Assembly (NCBI GenBank): GCA_019916065.1
Contig: CM034233.1
Coordinates: 868,001 to 932,000 of the forward strand
Direction: 5' to 3'
Source: Vitellaria paradoxa
Taxonomy: Eukaryota > Streptophyta > Magnoliopsida > Ericales > Sapotaceae
Length of the DNA: 64,000 bases
This document shows positions 29,082 through 41,400 of this stretch, piece after piece (position 1 is the first letter of the stretch; each line of letters opens with the position of its first letter). The notes under the pieces were generated by a model. The model did no database searches. It was given only the letters and a program-made list of their open reading frames with translations, and was not told where the DNA came from. A program made the position numbers and the translations under genes.

Positions 29082-29389
29082 TGGTTAAAGTGCGTGTGTG
29101 TATTTATATCCTCTCACTTGCATTTCAGTTTTTGAGCTGAAATGTTGGGTTGTGAGTTATGCTTAAAAAAAAAAAAACTTGTGTGTACGTTGTCCAGTGC
29201 TCCACTCACCCTATAGGCTACATGGGCTATGGCCCACACTTCGTCAGTCTGAGCCTTGGCCCGAGGGGCTGCAATGGACAGGCTATCCCACATCGAGACA
29301 ATTAGGATACGTGTGTGTGTTTATATCCTCTTACCTGCATTTTAATTTTTGAGCTGAAATGTTAAATTACGGGTTATACTTAAAAAAAA
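29082..29389. mobile_element. retroposon-like insertion with A-tail and 14-bp target duplication
   Basis: A 308-bp segment is flanked by identical TATATTAGCCTCCT at 29068-29081 and 29390-29403 and ends in an A-run. It contains a direct repeat of about 80 bp (about 29092-29173 and 29309-29388; GTGTGTATTTATATCCTC, GAGCTGAAATGTT, GTTATRCTTAAA) around a less AT-rich core (29180-29300). A 14-bp duplication plus A-tail points to LINE-mediated retroposition, and the terminal repeats suggest a dimer or a small LTR-like unit. No pol III boxes were found. Confidence 0.6.
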
Positions 29390-29742
29390 TATATTAGCCT
29401 CCTCGAAATTATAAATTTTTTTTAATTACAAAAGATGTCATTACTACCTAATCAGAATATTTTTGATAAATTTGTAGTAAAAGTGACTGATAATGATTTT
29501 TCTATTTTGCATTGATTAGATCACAAATATTTCACATTATTATAATATTTTAGCTTTCAAAAATGATAATATTAAAGTAATTTTTATTTTCTTTAGAATA
29601 ATGTACAATCATTAACGCGCATAGTAAAATTAAACGATTCAATAAATGTCTTGATGAAAACAAAAACAACCCCAGCACTATCATTTGCCTTTACCTTTGT
29701 TATTTCTTTGAAAACAAAAAAACAAAAAAAAAATCAAGATTT

Positions 29743-30179
29743 TATCATCCATTTAAATTTGAGTTTAATTTTAAAGCAATAAATGTTTAAAGAGGGGGAG
29801 GTCCCACTCTGAAATGGTCACCCAATAAGTTATCCGTGCTTAGGGGGACATGGCCCTTCAAAACTCCATGGCTCATTTTTTTATTTAAAATTCAAAAGCA
29901 CCGTCCTTGCCCTTATAGGGAGATGGCGCCTCCCTCCCTTTGACCTTTGAAATTTTTGACTCTCATTTTGTATCATATATTTTTTTTTTTGGTATCATCT
30001 TTCTTTACACAAAGTAAACGTTAGCCCTCCCACGCAACCCACAATCCTTGATGCTCCTCCCTCCCTCCCCCAACTCATCCATTATTCACTTATATATACC
30101 ACTCCTCCACATTCCTATTCCTCAACTCAACTTCATCTCCTGGACTCCTACTAAGCATTTCTACAAACACCTTATACGC
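29743..30179 (+). promoter_or_regulatory. promoter and leader of ERF copy B
   Basis: A TATATATA box lies at about 30091-30098, some 82 bp before the ATG at 30180. The W-box core TTGACC is kept at about 29939-29944. It matches the copy A promoter closely except for a poly(T) run (about 29981-29990) in place of the TA repeat. Confidence 0.65.
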
Positions 30180-30680
30180 ATGAGCAGCACCGGAGAAGGT
30201 GGCACCTTCAACCCAGCTCATCAGAGGAAATATAAAGGAGTGCGTCGCCGGAAATGGGGCAGGTGGGTGTCGGAAATCAGAGTTCCGGGAACACGAGACC
30301 GCCTCTGGCTCGGCTCCTACTCGTCACCGGAGGCGGCAGCGGTGGCGCATGACGTAGCCACCTACTGCATCCGAGGACCGTCGTCGTTGGAGAGACTTAA
30401 CCTTCCTTTGACGATGCCGGATAGCGTCCTCCTCCAAACGGGCCCAATATCACCGGGGTCTGTGCAGAAGGCGGCATCGGACGCTGGCATGGCTGTGGAT
30501 GCCAAGTTTGTGGCGAATGAATATTCGTGGTCAGACAGACACGAAGAAGAGAGAGTGAATGGAAACAATAGGTTTCCTGGTGTGGACATGACCTTAGAAT
30601 GCCAAATCAGTGAAGAAGATCAGTTCTGGATTAATGGGGGAAGTGGGTCTGTACAAGGGGAGGATTCCATAAACATTTGA
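30180..30680 (+). CDS. AP2/ERF transcription factor, ERF020-like (copy B)
   Basis: Tandem paralogue of copy A: intronless, 166 residues, with the same AP2 domain layout. Within the domain it differs by Arg for Lys28 (WGRWVSEIR), Ser for Thr48, Ile for Met at the YCM/YCI position and Asp for Asn just after it (TMPD). The first residues read MSSTGEGGTFNPAHQ against MNGSEEGGATTPAHQ in copy A. From SVLLQTGPISPG to the stop the proteins are identical. The frame is open to 30048, but the TATA box lies within that extension, so ATG 30180 is used. Both copies look intact; whether they differ in expression cannot be told from sequence. Confidence 0.88.
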   Translation: MSSTGEGGTFNPAHQRKYKGVRRRKWGRWVSEIRVPGTRDRLWLGSYSSPEAAAVAHDVATYCIRGPSSLERLNLPLTMPDSVLLQTGPISPGSVQKAASDAGMAVDAKFVANEYSWSDRHEEERVNGNNRFPGVDMTLECQISEEDQFWINGGSGSVQGEDSINI

Positions 30681-30889
30681 GTTGAAGATTATCTCTGAGG
30701 ATTTTTTTTTTTTTTCGTGCTATGATTTGGTCTCGTGTATGGTTGTTAGATATATATATATATATATATATGCGCTATATGCGCTTGCGTTAGATTTCTA
30801 TCTGTATGTATATATATGTATTGGAGCAAAGATGTATGACCCGGCCATCATGCTCATGGCAGATTCAAACTTGCCATCAATCAGGTGAA

Positions 30890-32179
30890 GAGTGAATCTA
30901 TCAACCAATGTGTCAGGACCACAGACATTAGATATACATTTGAATTGCATCAAATTGAAAATAGAGGTATAAAAGGAAATAATATTTTTGTTCATTATAG
31001 CACATTTTATTAATGATTGTCACCGCTCACTTTACACATAAACTAAAATAATGATCGGGTTTTGTTGTTTGATTTTGTAGTATATATAAATTTATGGTAG
31101 ATAAAAAAAAATTAGTATATGTTAAACTCAATACAGCATTTAATATAAAAATATATGATATTTAAACAAAAAAATTAAATACCTAACCAATAAAAAAATA
31201 TCTAATATAGACTAAAAAAAAACCAGTGCATGTTGATCTTCTAAAAAAAAAATAAAAATAAACATAAAAATTAAAAAAAAAAGTGGGGCACGTATTAAAT
31301 TGCTAATAATTTCTCAAAAAGATTTTAACGTAAAAATAATTTTTAATATTTAAATGAAAAAAATAAAAATACTCCTAACAATAACAAAATAATCCACTAT
31401 AGATTTATGTAAAAAAAGTACAATGCTTATCACAAAAAACAAAAAGGAAGTGATATACAAATTAGACTTCAAAATTCTGAGATTTTTCATGCAAAAATAA
31501 TATTTAATGTTCAAATAATAAAAATAAAAAAATAAATGCCCCTAAAATTAATAAAATGATTCATTATAAACTTATCAAATAAACAATAAAAAATAAAAAC
31601 ATAGCACCAAAAAAAAAAAAAAAAAAACAAAACAATTGGACCTGTGTGAAACTCCTCACGTAAGTTTTAATATAAATATATACATTTAATAAATTTTATT
31701 ATCACGTGGTCAAATTTTCATTTTTCTTATTAATAATTACATTTTGTTGTAGTACCAAAACTAACCAGTAAAAATGAAGTTAGTTAGATTGAGGGCATCA
31801 AACCTATATCAATTCATATAAATTATTTATCAAAAATTTAAGTTATGAACTAATTCTTTTTAAAATTTTAAAAAAAAATTCTTACTTATAATTCAAAATT
31901 TTTATAACCCAACTAATTTTATCATCAATACTTAATCTCGCTTGTTACTTATTATCAGTGACATAAAAAGATAAAAAACAAATTAGTACAAAACTTTTTT
32001 GCTCTTATAAATTTAAAAAAATAAAAATACTATTATCCTAAATTAATATTTTAAAATTTCAAGTTCGTTATAAATAATTTAATAGCAAATAATACTTAAA
32101 AAAACTGAAAATATTAATTAAAAAAGAAAAAGGATCTATGGTAAAGGACAAAGGATGTCGGTTAATTTTGCCGCCTTCC
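30890..32179. other. AT-rich downstream part of unit B
   Basis: No gene is seen. AT-rich DNA with A-runs that aligns with 26930-28267. Confidence 0.6.
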
Positions 32180-32469
32180 AATTTTATTCAACGCCAGTTT
32201 GCTAATCGTTTCAACGTAACATCCTTCCCTCCAAAGCTCTCTCTTGTTTGACGAGTCCTCGTCAAAAAATCCCATTTCCCAAACTGGTTACAATAACACG
32301 TCCCAACGACAGAAACTAAACGTTGGGACGATGGATGGATTTAACCGTATCACGTACTTCTACCTCAGCGGAAAACTGCAATTTAACTTCCTTTTGCTAA
32401 AAAAAGAAAAAAGCAACAGAATTTCAGCTTTATATATGTATGCCGAGAACTTCCATTGCGACGCGATAC
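32180..32469. other. 3' flank of the CDK-like kinase gene
   Basis: This holds the probable 3' UTR and terminator of the minus-strand kinase gene. No coding potential is recognised. Confidence 0.5.
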
Positions 32470-35400
32470 TCAGTTCATCTTGGTCCTTGCTTTGTCGAGA
32501 CGTGCTTTCCGGACTGCCTCCTGAATTTGTCTCTCGTGCTCCTTAAGCATGTCTTCCATGCTCCCGCCGGGAGGCATCAGTGGTCCTGAGCAATGGATTC
32601 TGGCTTTACTTGGACGAACATAACCCTGATTCACAAGAGAAGGCAAAGTTGAGAATCGGGAGGAAAGCAAATTAGGAGAGAGAGATGAAAGAAAGTTGTA
32701 GTATAAGAGAATGTAACAATAATGTCCGAATCAGCAGTGGAAAATTCTATTGTCTCGTGCTTTATCATTCCCTGTCCATGTTTAACATTCAAAACCAGTA
32801 TAAAATAGTATAATTCCACATTCCAAAACAGCCCTAACTTCCACTTCTTTCTTATAGAGAAATGTAAGTGTAAACCGAAGAAAAATGAAATAGAATTAAT
32901 TTGGAAAAATTTAAGTGAGAAGTGGAAAGTAACAAAAAACAAATGTCATTAACCATTGTTTGTCCAAGTAATATGGAAGGTAGTAAGAATGTTTATGTGC
33001 AGATTGAGAAAAGTTTCAATCAGAGTTCATATTTCTATTGATAAAAAAGCCAATTCTTGGAGACAAAATCATACCGTAGATTCTTTTTCAGACATCATCT
33101 CGTCCTTCTTAGAATGAGACCTGGATAAACGAGCTGATGCCTGAGATGTCTGTCTCCCCAGATTTATTCCTGAGGTGCTGTTTGTCCTCCCCGGACCAAC
33201 ATTACCCTCATCATCTTTCGTCTTTCTTGTCAATGAATATCCTCCTACTGCATGAGGGTGAACCATTGAGGAAGAATGGGAGTATCCATTCTTCTTTCGA
33301 CGCCCTCTGGATGGGTCAAATGGGAATGCTGACTCATTGTCCTCTTGGGGATTGTATTTTGTACTAATACTTATAGGATTTGCTTCTCCCTGTAGTCTCT
33401 AAGTTAGCCATAAAGTTGTTGAAGCAAATGTGAAATATCATAAGAAAAAAAAAATAATATTTGAAATAAAACGCCCCCAAAGATACCTGTCCCTGAACAT
33501 CAAATTCTGGTGTCGGCACTTCCTTGCATTCTCTTGGACCCCTTCTTACAGATTCAGGTCCACGTCCTTTCACAGCCTTAGCTTTTCTCCTGGGGAAGAA
33601 AAAAAAAGTTGAATATATAATGATGCCTCGAAGAAAATAAAATGGCATCATGATGAAGGGCAAGCAGTGAGTAAATGGTGAACCTTCTGTCAGGGGCATC
33701 AAACACTCTGAAAACCTTTTTCTTGATATCAAATGGAATAGTAACTCCAAGTAACAATAGAGTGAAATCAAGTAACAGCAAACATAACAGAGGATTTTTA
33801 AGAAGAAATAAACAGGAACACACATTATGTGCACAATCAAATGTCCCCAGTGCACGTGCGCACACGGAGAGTAATAGACTACAAAATAAGACAGCCAATA
33901 TTGGAACTGTTCAGACCATGTGTTGAAAAAATTAGAATAGCCAGGACAATCAAAAGTTACAGCCTTAGAGATAGCAAAATGACAATTTGGTTCGCACAGC
34001 TAGCAAAGAAACAAAAATATAAAATAGTCCAGATAAGGCATCATTAGTGTCTGTTCATGCATAAAATGAACATTTTATTTTATATTTCGACACATAGATA
34101 TGAATATTGCATGCATCAATTGTTACAAATATTGGGTAGCCCAAGAAACAAAGGGGAAACCCTCAAAAAAAAAAAAAAAAAAAAGAAATGCTTCACCCAA
34201 TCAAAATTTTTGTGAATGGAACCAAAATGACCTGTTGAATTGGCCATCTTGAACTCATGACTGCACATAACAAATTAACTGAATCAATACATGCAAGCCC
34301 ACAAGAATTAGACTCTTGTTGTAGAAGTGATAAACATATCTGCCATTGATGCATTAGTATGATTAATTTTTAACTTTTAAGTGCATTTCATGTGGCATAT
34401 GCTGTTCCAATATGTAGGATCTTTACTCAATGTCATGCTAAGTAATATTTGAAAATGTTGCATGTCCAGGTAAATGATAGACAGATCTTTAGAAATCTTG
34501 GGATTAATTAAAATAGCACTAGAGGTGTGCACACAAAATATGTGTGGTTATCACTTTATTTGTGTAATTTAGTTAAGGGTATAAGCGTAAAATAATGTGG
34601 TGAATAAAAATTTAAGATATGCAAAATGACTTAATTATAGGTAATTTTTAAAAGTAGTTTGATCTAAAATTTAAATTTGATGGGAGGTTGAATGATATTT
34701 TAGGAAACTAAAAGAGTTTCACCAAAATTGAAGTTTCATTAATTTTGAGACTTCACCAATACCCTTATTGATTCATTTATATAATAGCATAGATAACAAA
34801 AAATATATATATAAATATACACATATGCCCAAAAACCTCCTAAAAGAGACCAAACTACTAAGTATATGCTGGCATCAAATTAGGCAGTATCAATTTGGAG
34901 ATAAAATTTTGTGATTTGAGGTTGTAGTATCATTAGCCATTAAATTTCTCATATTGTCATACTAGTATTGAATCTTTAGTATGTAGCAGTGTCAGCTTGT
35001 CAGTCCTACAAGAAACTCATTGTATAATTAGAAGCAACACTATCAGACTAAAATCACAGAACCTCTCAAAGCATTTCATAATGGAAGAAGAATACATAAA
35101 GAACAGATTACACTTTAGTTGTTGAGTACTTTGAAAAGGAGGCATATAATTAATATAAACTCAAGTCAGTGAGTTGACAAGTATGCTGTGCCTTAGAAGG
35201 CATACCTTCTTGCTTCCTCATCTTGAAGCTTCACATCAAACTCTTTGCTCGGAGGAAATTTTGGTAAACTAGATGGATCAGAAGGTAAAGGCGCTATTGT
35301 GAAGAACTGAAAAGGAGAATTCAAATTATTGAATTAAAGATTTGCAATAAAAATGTAATGAATTTAAATAGATAGTTGATTATTCACTAAAATGGTATTT

Positions 35401-38400
35401 ATTTGATATCAATTTGTTCATGTGATTTTAGAGATAACTATATTGTTCTTAAATGGATATTTAGTTATTTAAAGTTAAACTTGTTTTTGAGCTTTGATGT
35501 TAATTTTGGGTTAAAACAAAGCCAAGTGATGTGATTAAAAGCCAAACCAAGTATTGAAATCGAGGGAATTCAATAAAAGAAGAAGATTTGAGCAACCAAA
35601 GCAGGTTGAATTTGGAGTAGAGAAGAAACAAAAAACCAAGTCCCTGCCTTTTCCCATTTGAACGTGAAGAGAGACATTCAAACAAATCTTGGCAATTAAA
35701 TTGCAGATTTATGTTTGAATAGAAGGCAGGCCAATTGAATGGTCTGTGCTTAGCATAAATTTTTTGCCTTTTTCTTTTGTATTTTAGGGTCTTGTTTGAG
35801 TTCTATTGTACATGGAATTGTATTACACCTATATATATGTATATATATATATATATATATGTCATTATCTGCAGTCTTAGTGACCCCAGATCTCATTCTT
35901 TTCATCCCTTCTTCTTCTCCTCTCTAAACCCTAGTCAAGTTTTTCTAGACGGCTTGTAACTAAACTGTTATAGCTTAGGGCTAGGAAGGATCTTTCGAAT
36001 TTAAGTAATTTTATTCAATAAGAGTAGTTTTTGTTCATTTTTGTTATATCTTTTTTCTCACCTTGGATGATTGAATAATTTTTATATATAGTTATACATT
36101 TGGTGATATCGTTTGATTGGTTGAAAACCAAGTCCTTTATTGTTACATCCAATGCGTTCAATCACTCGCAAACAAATGGACATGTTTCAAAGAGTTTGAA
36201 ATCAGTTTTCATCCATTGTTCTTCAAAGAAAAATATTCCGAATTGGATGCATGATTGTTGCATTACCAGTCTGAGTTATAAAATTTATTGAATGATCAAT
36301 AGAAACATAATAAGAAAGAGACTTCTGAAATCCTTAGTCCTTCTATATTGATTTCCAACCATTCTTTATATTCCTTGCTTTTAAATATTCATTGTTTCAC
36401 CCTCGATCACTTTCAAAACCTGATCTTTAATTCTTAAACAAACCATGATTGTGGATGATATTTGGAATTTCCGATTATTACTACAACTACCTTTTCATAC
36501 TTGTGAGGATATTCTTTGCAATAAAAAGTAGTCGATAGTAATATAAGTGGGATGATGTGTAATCAAATGTGCATCACAATATTTTAAAACTTAAACAAGA
36601 GCACTGAACCTTAGGATTCAAGAACTAAGTATGCCTAGAAAACATATAAATTCGAGAGCCAATGTAAGTGGACAAGAGCTAGCCCAAAATAATGTAAAAT
36701 TACATGGAAAATTTTCAAAATAATTAATAAAAGAAAAAGTCCATTTTAGGAATTAAAAAAGAAAAATGAAACGCATAGGTTTGAGCATCAAAACATTGGG
36801 AATATTGAAGGAATTAGTTTTTCTTTGCATGGTGTTAAGAAATGATGCAATTAGTATTCAACTATGAACAACAATAGAGGATAGGCAAGCTTACAAGAAT
36901 TGTTACACTTCAAAGGTTCAAAATAATTAGCTAAAAAGCATCAACAGCATACAAGCACTGTATAGCAATTAGCTGAGAGAAAACAAATCCTGGTTGTCCA
37001 AGGAACTGTAGCATCAACAAAGAACCACACCCTCTCCCTTTATCTCTCTCTCGTCTTCTAATTTGGAAGGATGCCGTGTAAGTGAAAAACATAACCAGAA
37101 TTTCTTTGTTTGCTCTTCTTTTCGGCTTGGAGCCACACTTATATTGAGATTGAGGATGCTACCAGTAACTATCTATCCTATACTAGGAAGCTTTTTGCTT
37201 ATTTTTTTATAATTTAACTTCTATATATGATAGCATGTCAAAGAGCGGAAAGCTATATTCCATTACCTCACTATTAAGTGCAGAAGCCGCAGTACCTCGC
37301 TGCTCTGGTTCCATTGCAAGAAGAATGTCAACAAGACTCAAAGCTGAAGGAGGGAAGTCCTTAAATGTCTCAGAAACACAGCGCCTGTAACTTTGCTGTG
37401 GTTTAAAACTAGTAGCATGTGGCAATTTTGTTTTTTTCCAGTACTCCTCAGAAGGTGAACCACAAAGCTTGAAAATTTTATGCATTTGCTCAACCTGGGA
37501 ACAGTTTTGGTTGATCTCAGTTAATCAAATTATTCAGCATGGAGGGTGGGTGTGTAAGCATATGCAAAAACTATCTTGCTAGTAAATGAATTAACTGAAG
37601 TATTTTTTTTTAACTAATATTCAGATACCCAAAAAAAGAAGAAGAAGCTACTTAGAGAACAAACTAAATGATCAAGGATAGATTTGCCAACCCCTCATAG
37701 AATAATAATCGGTGTCCAAGACTCCATACACCAACAAAACACAGTAGGTCGACTTATTGAAGACAACCAATAAAAAGCCATTTGAATGGACTCTGTATTA
37801 TATAGTGAAAAAGATAAGTATTAATGGCCCGATTAGATGGTGTTAAAATTTAAGGAGAATAAGTTTTAGAAGGGGTATAAGATAAGAGGGAATATTATTT
37901 TTAGAGGGTTGGCCCACATTGATGTAATGTTTATGGAGGGAGATAACTTTTGACTTGATTTGGATATTTTATAAATAAGAGGGGGTGAATGATAGAAAAA
38001 GCAGTTAAATGACTTTTTTGCCCTTGTGGTGTTCCAAACTTGATTACCCATTAAATTAAATATTAAATTGCGAAACCCACTCTATTTAATTATTTTTGGA
38101 CAATTTGAAGCTATATTATGTATTTTATTGAAATTTAATTTTTTATAAATTTATTTAAAGAATTTTTTTAAATATGTACTTTTGAATGGTCGGTTATTAT
38201 CTAATTTTTTTTTAATTATATTTATTTTGACTTGTTAACCTATCTATTTTTTTTACTAGCATTATATTTATTTTAATCAAGTTAATAACACTGTTAACGA
38301 GGACTAAAAAAGTCAAAAACAAGGGGCTTAAAGTCACATAATTTTTGGCTAGCCCTGACCCTGCCCAAAAGTTATATGCGGAGGGGGGAGAAATACTAAA

Positions 38401-41400
38401 AGTTATCCCTAGAGGGGAGGAAAATTATCTCCAATGGTGTTGCCAAACCAAGGCAAAGGTGTCGGACCCACATTATTTACCCAATATAAGTTTTGGCGCG
38501 GCATTTTAGACGCATCCAAGCGGGGTCTAAAAGATAACAATAACATGTAAACAATTTGGTAACTGGGAATTATCCAAATAAACTAACATGAAAAATTATG
38601 GATGTTACAGTGAAGAGGCAAAAAAAAAAATGAGTGCTTGAAATTTTTGATTAGAACAATAACAATTTTAGATAGGAAAAATCCATGTTTGTTGCAAGAA
38701 ACAAACAAAAATACCAAAGCAAAATCAAGATTTCATATCTAGAACTGTTCCAGAAAAAATTTTGGAATCAATCGTTACCCGAAGAACAAGGAGTAATTGC
38801 AAACTAGTATAATTATGGAATGAAATTGAATTTCAGAGTTTTGACAAATGAAATCAGCTAAAGCCAAAGATGATCTTCAAATTGCACATTCTATACGGCT
38901 TAAAAAAAAAAAAAAGAAAATTAAAGCCAATAAAAAGTTTGTTATCCAAACTCCTGAATGAAAGAGGTTATAAGGATTTGCCAACCCAACAAGACATGGG
39001 CCTCAATTTGTGTAACAAATAATTCAAATATTGTAAGATTTTCAAAATCTAAGCAAGTCCAAACATTTGATATGCACCAACTCCTGATACTTGTACCCAA
39101 GCATATAATGTGGGATATAAGCAACATAAACCAATATTTTCAGAATCATGTGAAACAGGTTCACTTAAAAGAGCAATTAGCATTAAAATTTCTATTTTAA
39201 AATCCTAAATGGGAACATCACATATTGCATGGAAAATAATTTTCTGTGAACTGCATCACCATTTCTAGTTAGAACAACTGGCAAGAGTATTTAATCTTTA
39301 ACGATCGTGTTCTAGCATATGAATACTTTTATGATTCAAAAAATTATTGAATCATTTGATTTACAGACTCCAACCTGTACATTTTTCTGTTAACAAAAAA
39401 AGGAAAAAAAAATCCATGAAGATGATAGTGACTGTCTTCAATGTCAGAAAACATAAAAAGAACCAAGTAACAGAATCAAACAAAGACAGAAAAATACCTC
39501 TGTTCTTCCAGGCATGATTGGTTTTCCAGCAAACAATTCTGCAAGGATGCAACCAGCACTCCAAAGATCAATGGCAACTCCATACTCTGTTGCACCTAGC
39601 AAAAGCTCAGGCGCCCTATACCATAGGGTTACGACACGACTAGTTAATGGTTGCTTTTGATCAGGCCGGAAAAAGTTTGCCAAACCAAAATCTCCAATCT
39701 TAAGAACTCCATTATTGTCAATAAGAAGATTAGAACCCTTAATGTCTCGATGCAAAATCCCACGACTATGGCAATGCTCAAGGCCACGAAATAGTTGTTG
39801 CATGTGGCATTTAATCTTCAGGCATAGCACAGAGAATCCCATTTAGGAAAATGCAAGAAATGCAGGATATGTAAGTAATTCTATTCAAACACATACATAA
39901 AAGAAAAGGATGCAGTCAAGCATCAGATCTATCTTTCACCAACTATTAGACAATAAAGGACAATATTTGGCAATGCAAGTTTTCTATGTCATCAAAATAT
40001 ATTTCATACCATTGTGACGTTTCCTTAAATGAACGGATTCATAATCCAATTGATTCATCGAATAAGAGCCAGATCACATCATTGGCTGGGGAAAGTAGTA
40101 TCCCAACCAAATATAATCCAATCCAGTTCGTCAAATATTTAGTAATCTCAATTTCGTATTTTGGTTACATAGATTGTATACTGTTCACCTAATGAAGTCT
40201 CATAAATCAACATGCCTTTTTAACTCTATAGAGAGAGGGAAAGAGAGAGAGATTTTGTTATCCAATATTATGTCAACAGGATGAAAGCTTAAAAATTTGA
40301 AAATATGTGGTTGCCCTTGAGGCCTTGCATTAGGTCTCATGGTTTTTGCAAGCACCTAATAATCAAGAAAATAATAGGAAGTACCTGTGGTTCAGTGAAC
40401 TTGATCTTAGGGGATGCTGCTAGCCCAGCAAGGTCATGGTCCATGTACTCAAATACAAGGTACAAGCTGCCTGACATCCTCGAAGTGACTATACCCTCAA
40501 GCTTCATAATATTTGGATGGTCCAATTTACGCAAGATATGAATTTCCCTAGCCATAAAACGAACACTTTCTGGATCCAGATTTACAAACCGCACTTTCTT
40601 CATTGCGACAATTTTGCCAGTCTTTAGGTCACGAGCCTTGTACACACTGCTATAAGTTCCTTGCCCAATCTGCGTAAATAGTAAATAATTGGAAAACCAA
40701 TGATCCATAAAGAAATTATCATCGATTAAGAATTCCAGCCTATCCAAACTTCTATTAGTACAGATTCCATCCTCAAAATTTAGTAGAACCAAGTCAGTGG
40801 ACAGGGTTTCATCAAATGAAACCAATTGGAGCCCAATTGGAAGCTTTCTAGCCAAACATCTTTAGTCTCTAGCACAGCTTGAAATTTAATCGAGACAAAA
40901 TTAAGACTTGAGTTGGCCTAGATGGAGTTTGAATCAAGCTCAAGTCTTTAAATCAAGCTCAACTCAAGCCATCGTCAAGCTGAGCTTGAATAACTTGCAA
41001 ATAGATGGGCTTGGCTTAATTCCACCCCTACTTGAAAACCAAACAAAAAGTTCTCAAACTAAGCTCTAGTCCATTATAATATGTTCATTACCTTTGTAAT
41101 AATTTCACGAAGTTAACTACATCCGAAGAACAGAAAATCTCAAGCTTCAAGTGATGACATAATATTTAGAAAAGCCAAAAATGACATGGCTATCCTATTG
41201 TTGACCTTATCTAATCATAAGACATCAGCAATAGTTCATATACATAGAGTACTGCTGGTGCTTTACACTGCCAATCCTAGATTAGATCACAAACATTTTT
41301 GGGTAATCAACAAAGACATTTATTGCATAATTTAAACTCAGTTTCCTGCAAAGACATACATGCTAATGATGCATTTAGAAACAAAAATATAATTTCAATT

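Larger units (their letters stand above)
28268..32179. repeat. segmental duplication unit B (contains ERF copy B)
   Basis: This is the direct tandem partner of 24600-28267. It is longer mainly because of two insertions, a 324-bp MITE and a 308-bp retroposon-like piece, partly offset by a single copy of the 300-bp block that unit A has twice and by shorter TA runs. Confidence 0.9.

Noticed and set aside
33364..33898. Overlapping open frames of 163 and 106 codons on the minus strand in the kinase gene
   Set aside because: They run across kinase exon 6 and introns 5 and 6, and most of the translated sequence is intronic and AT-rich. Only exon 6 itself is coding.
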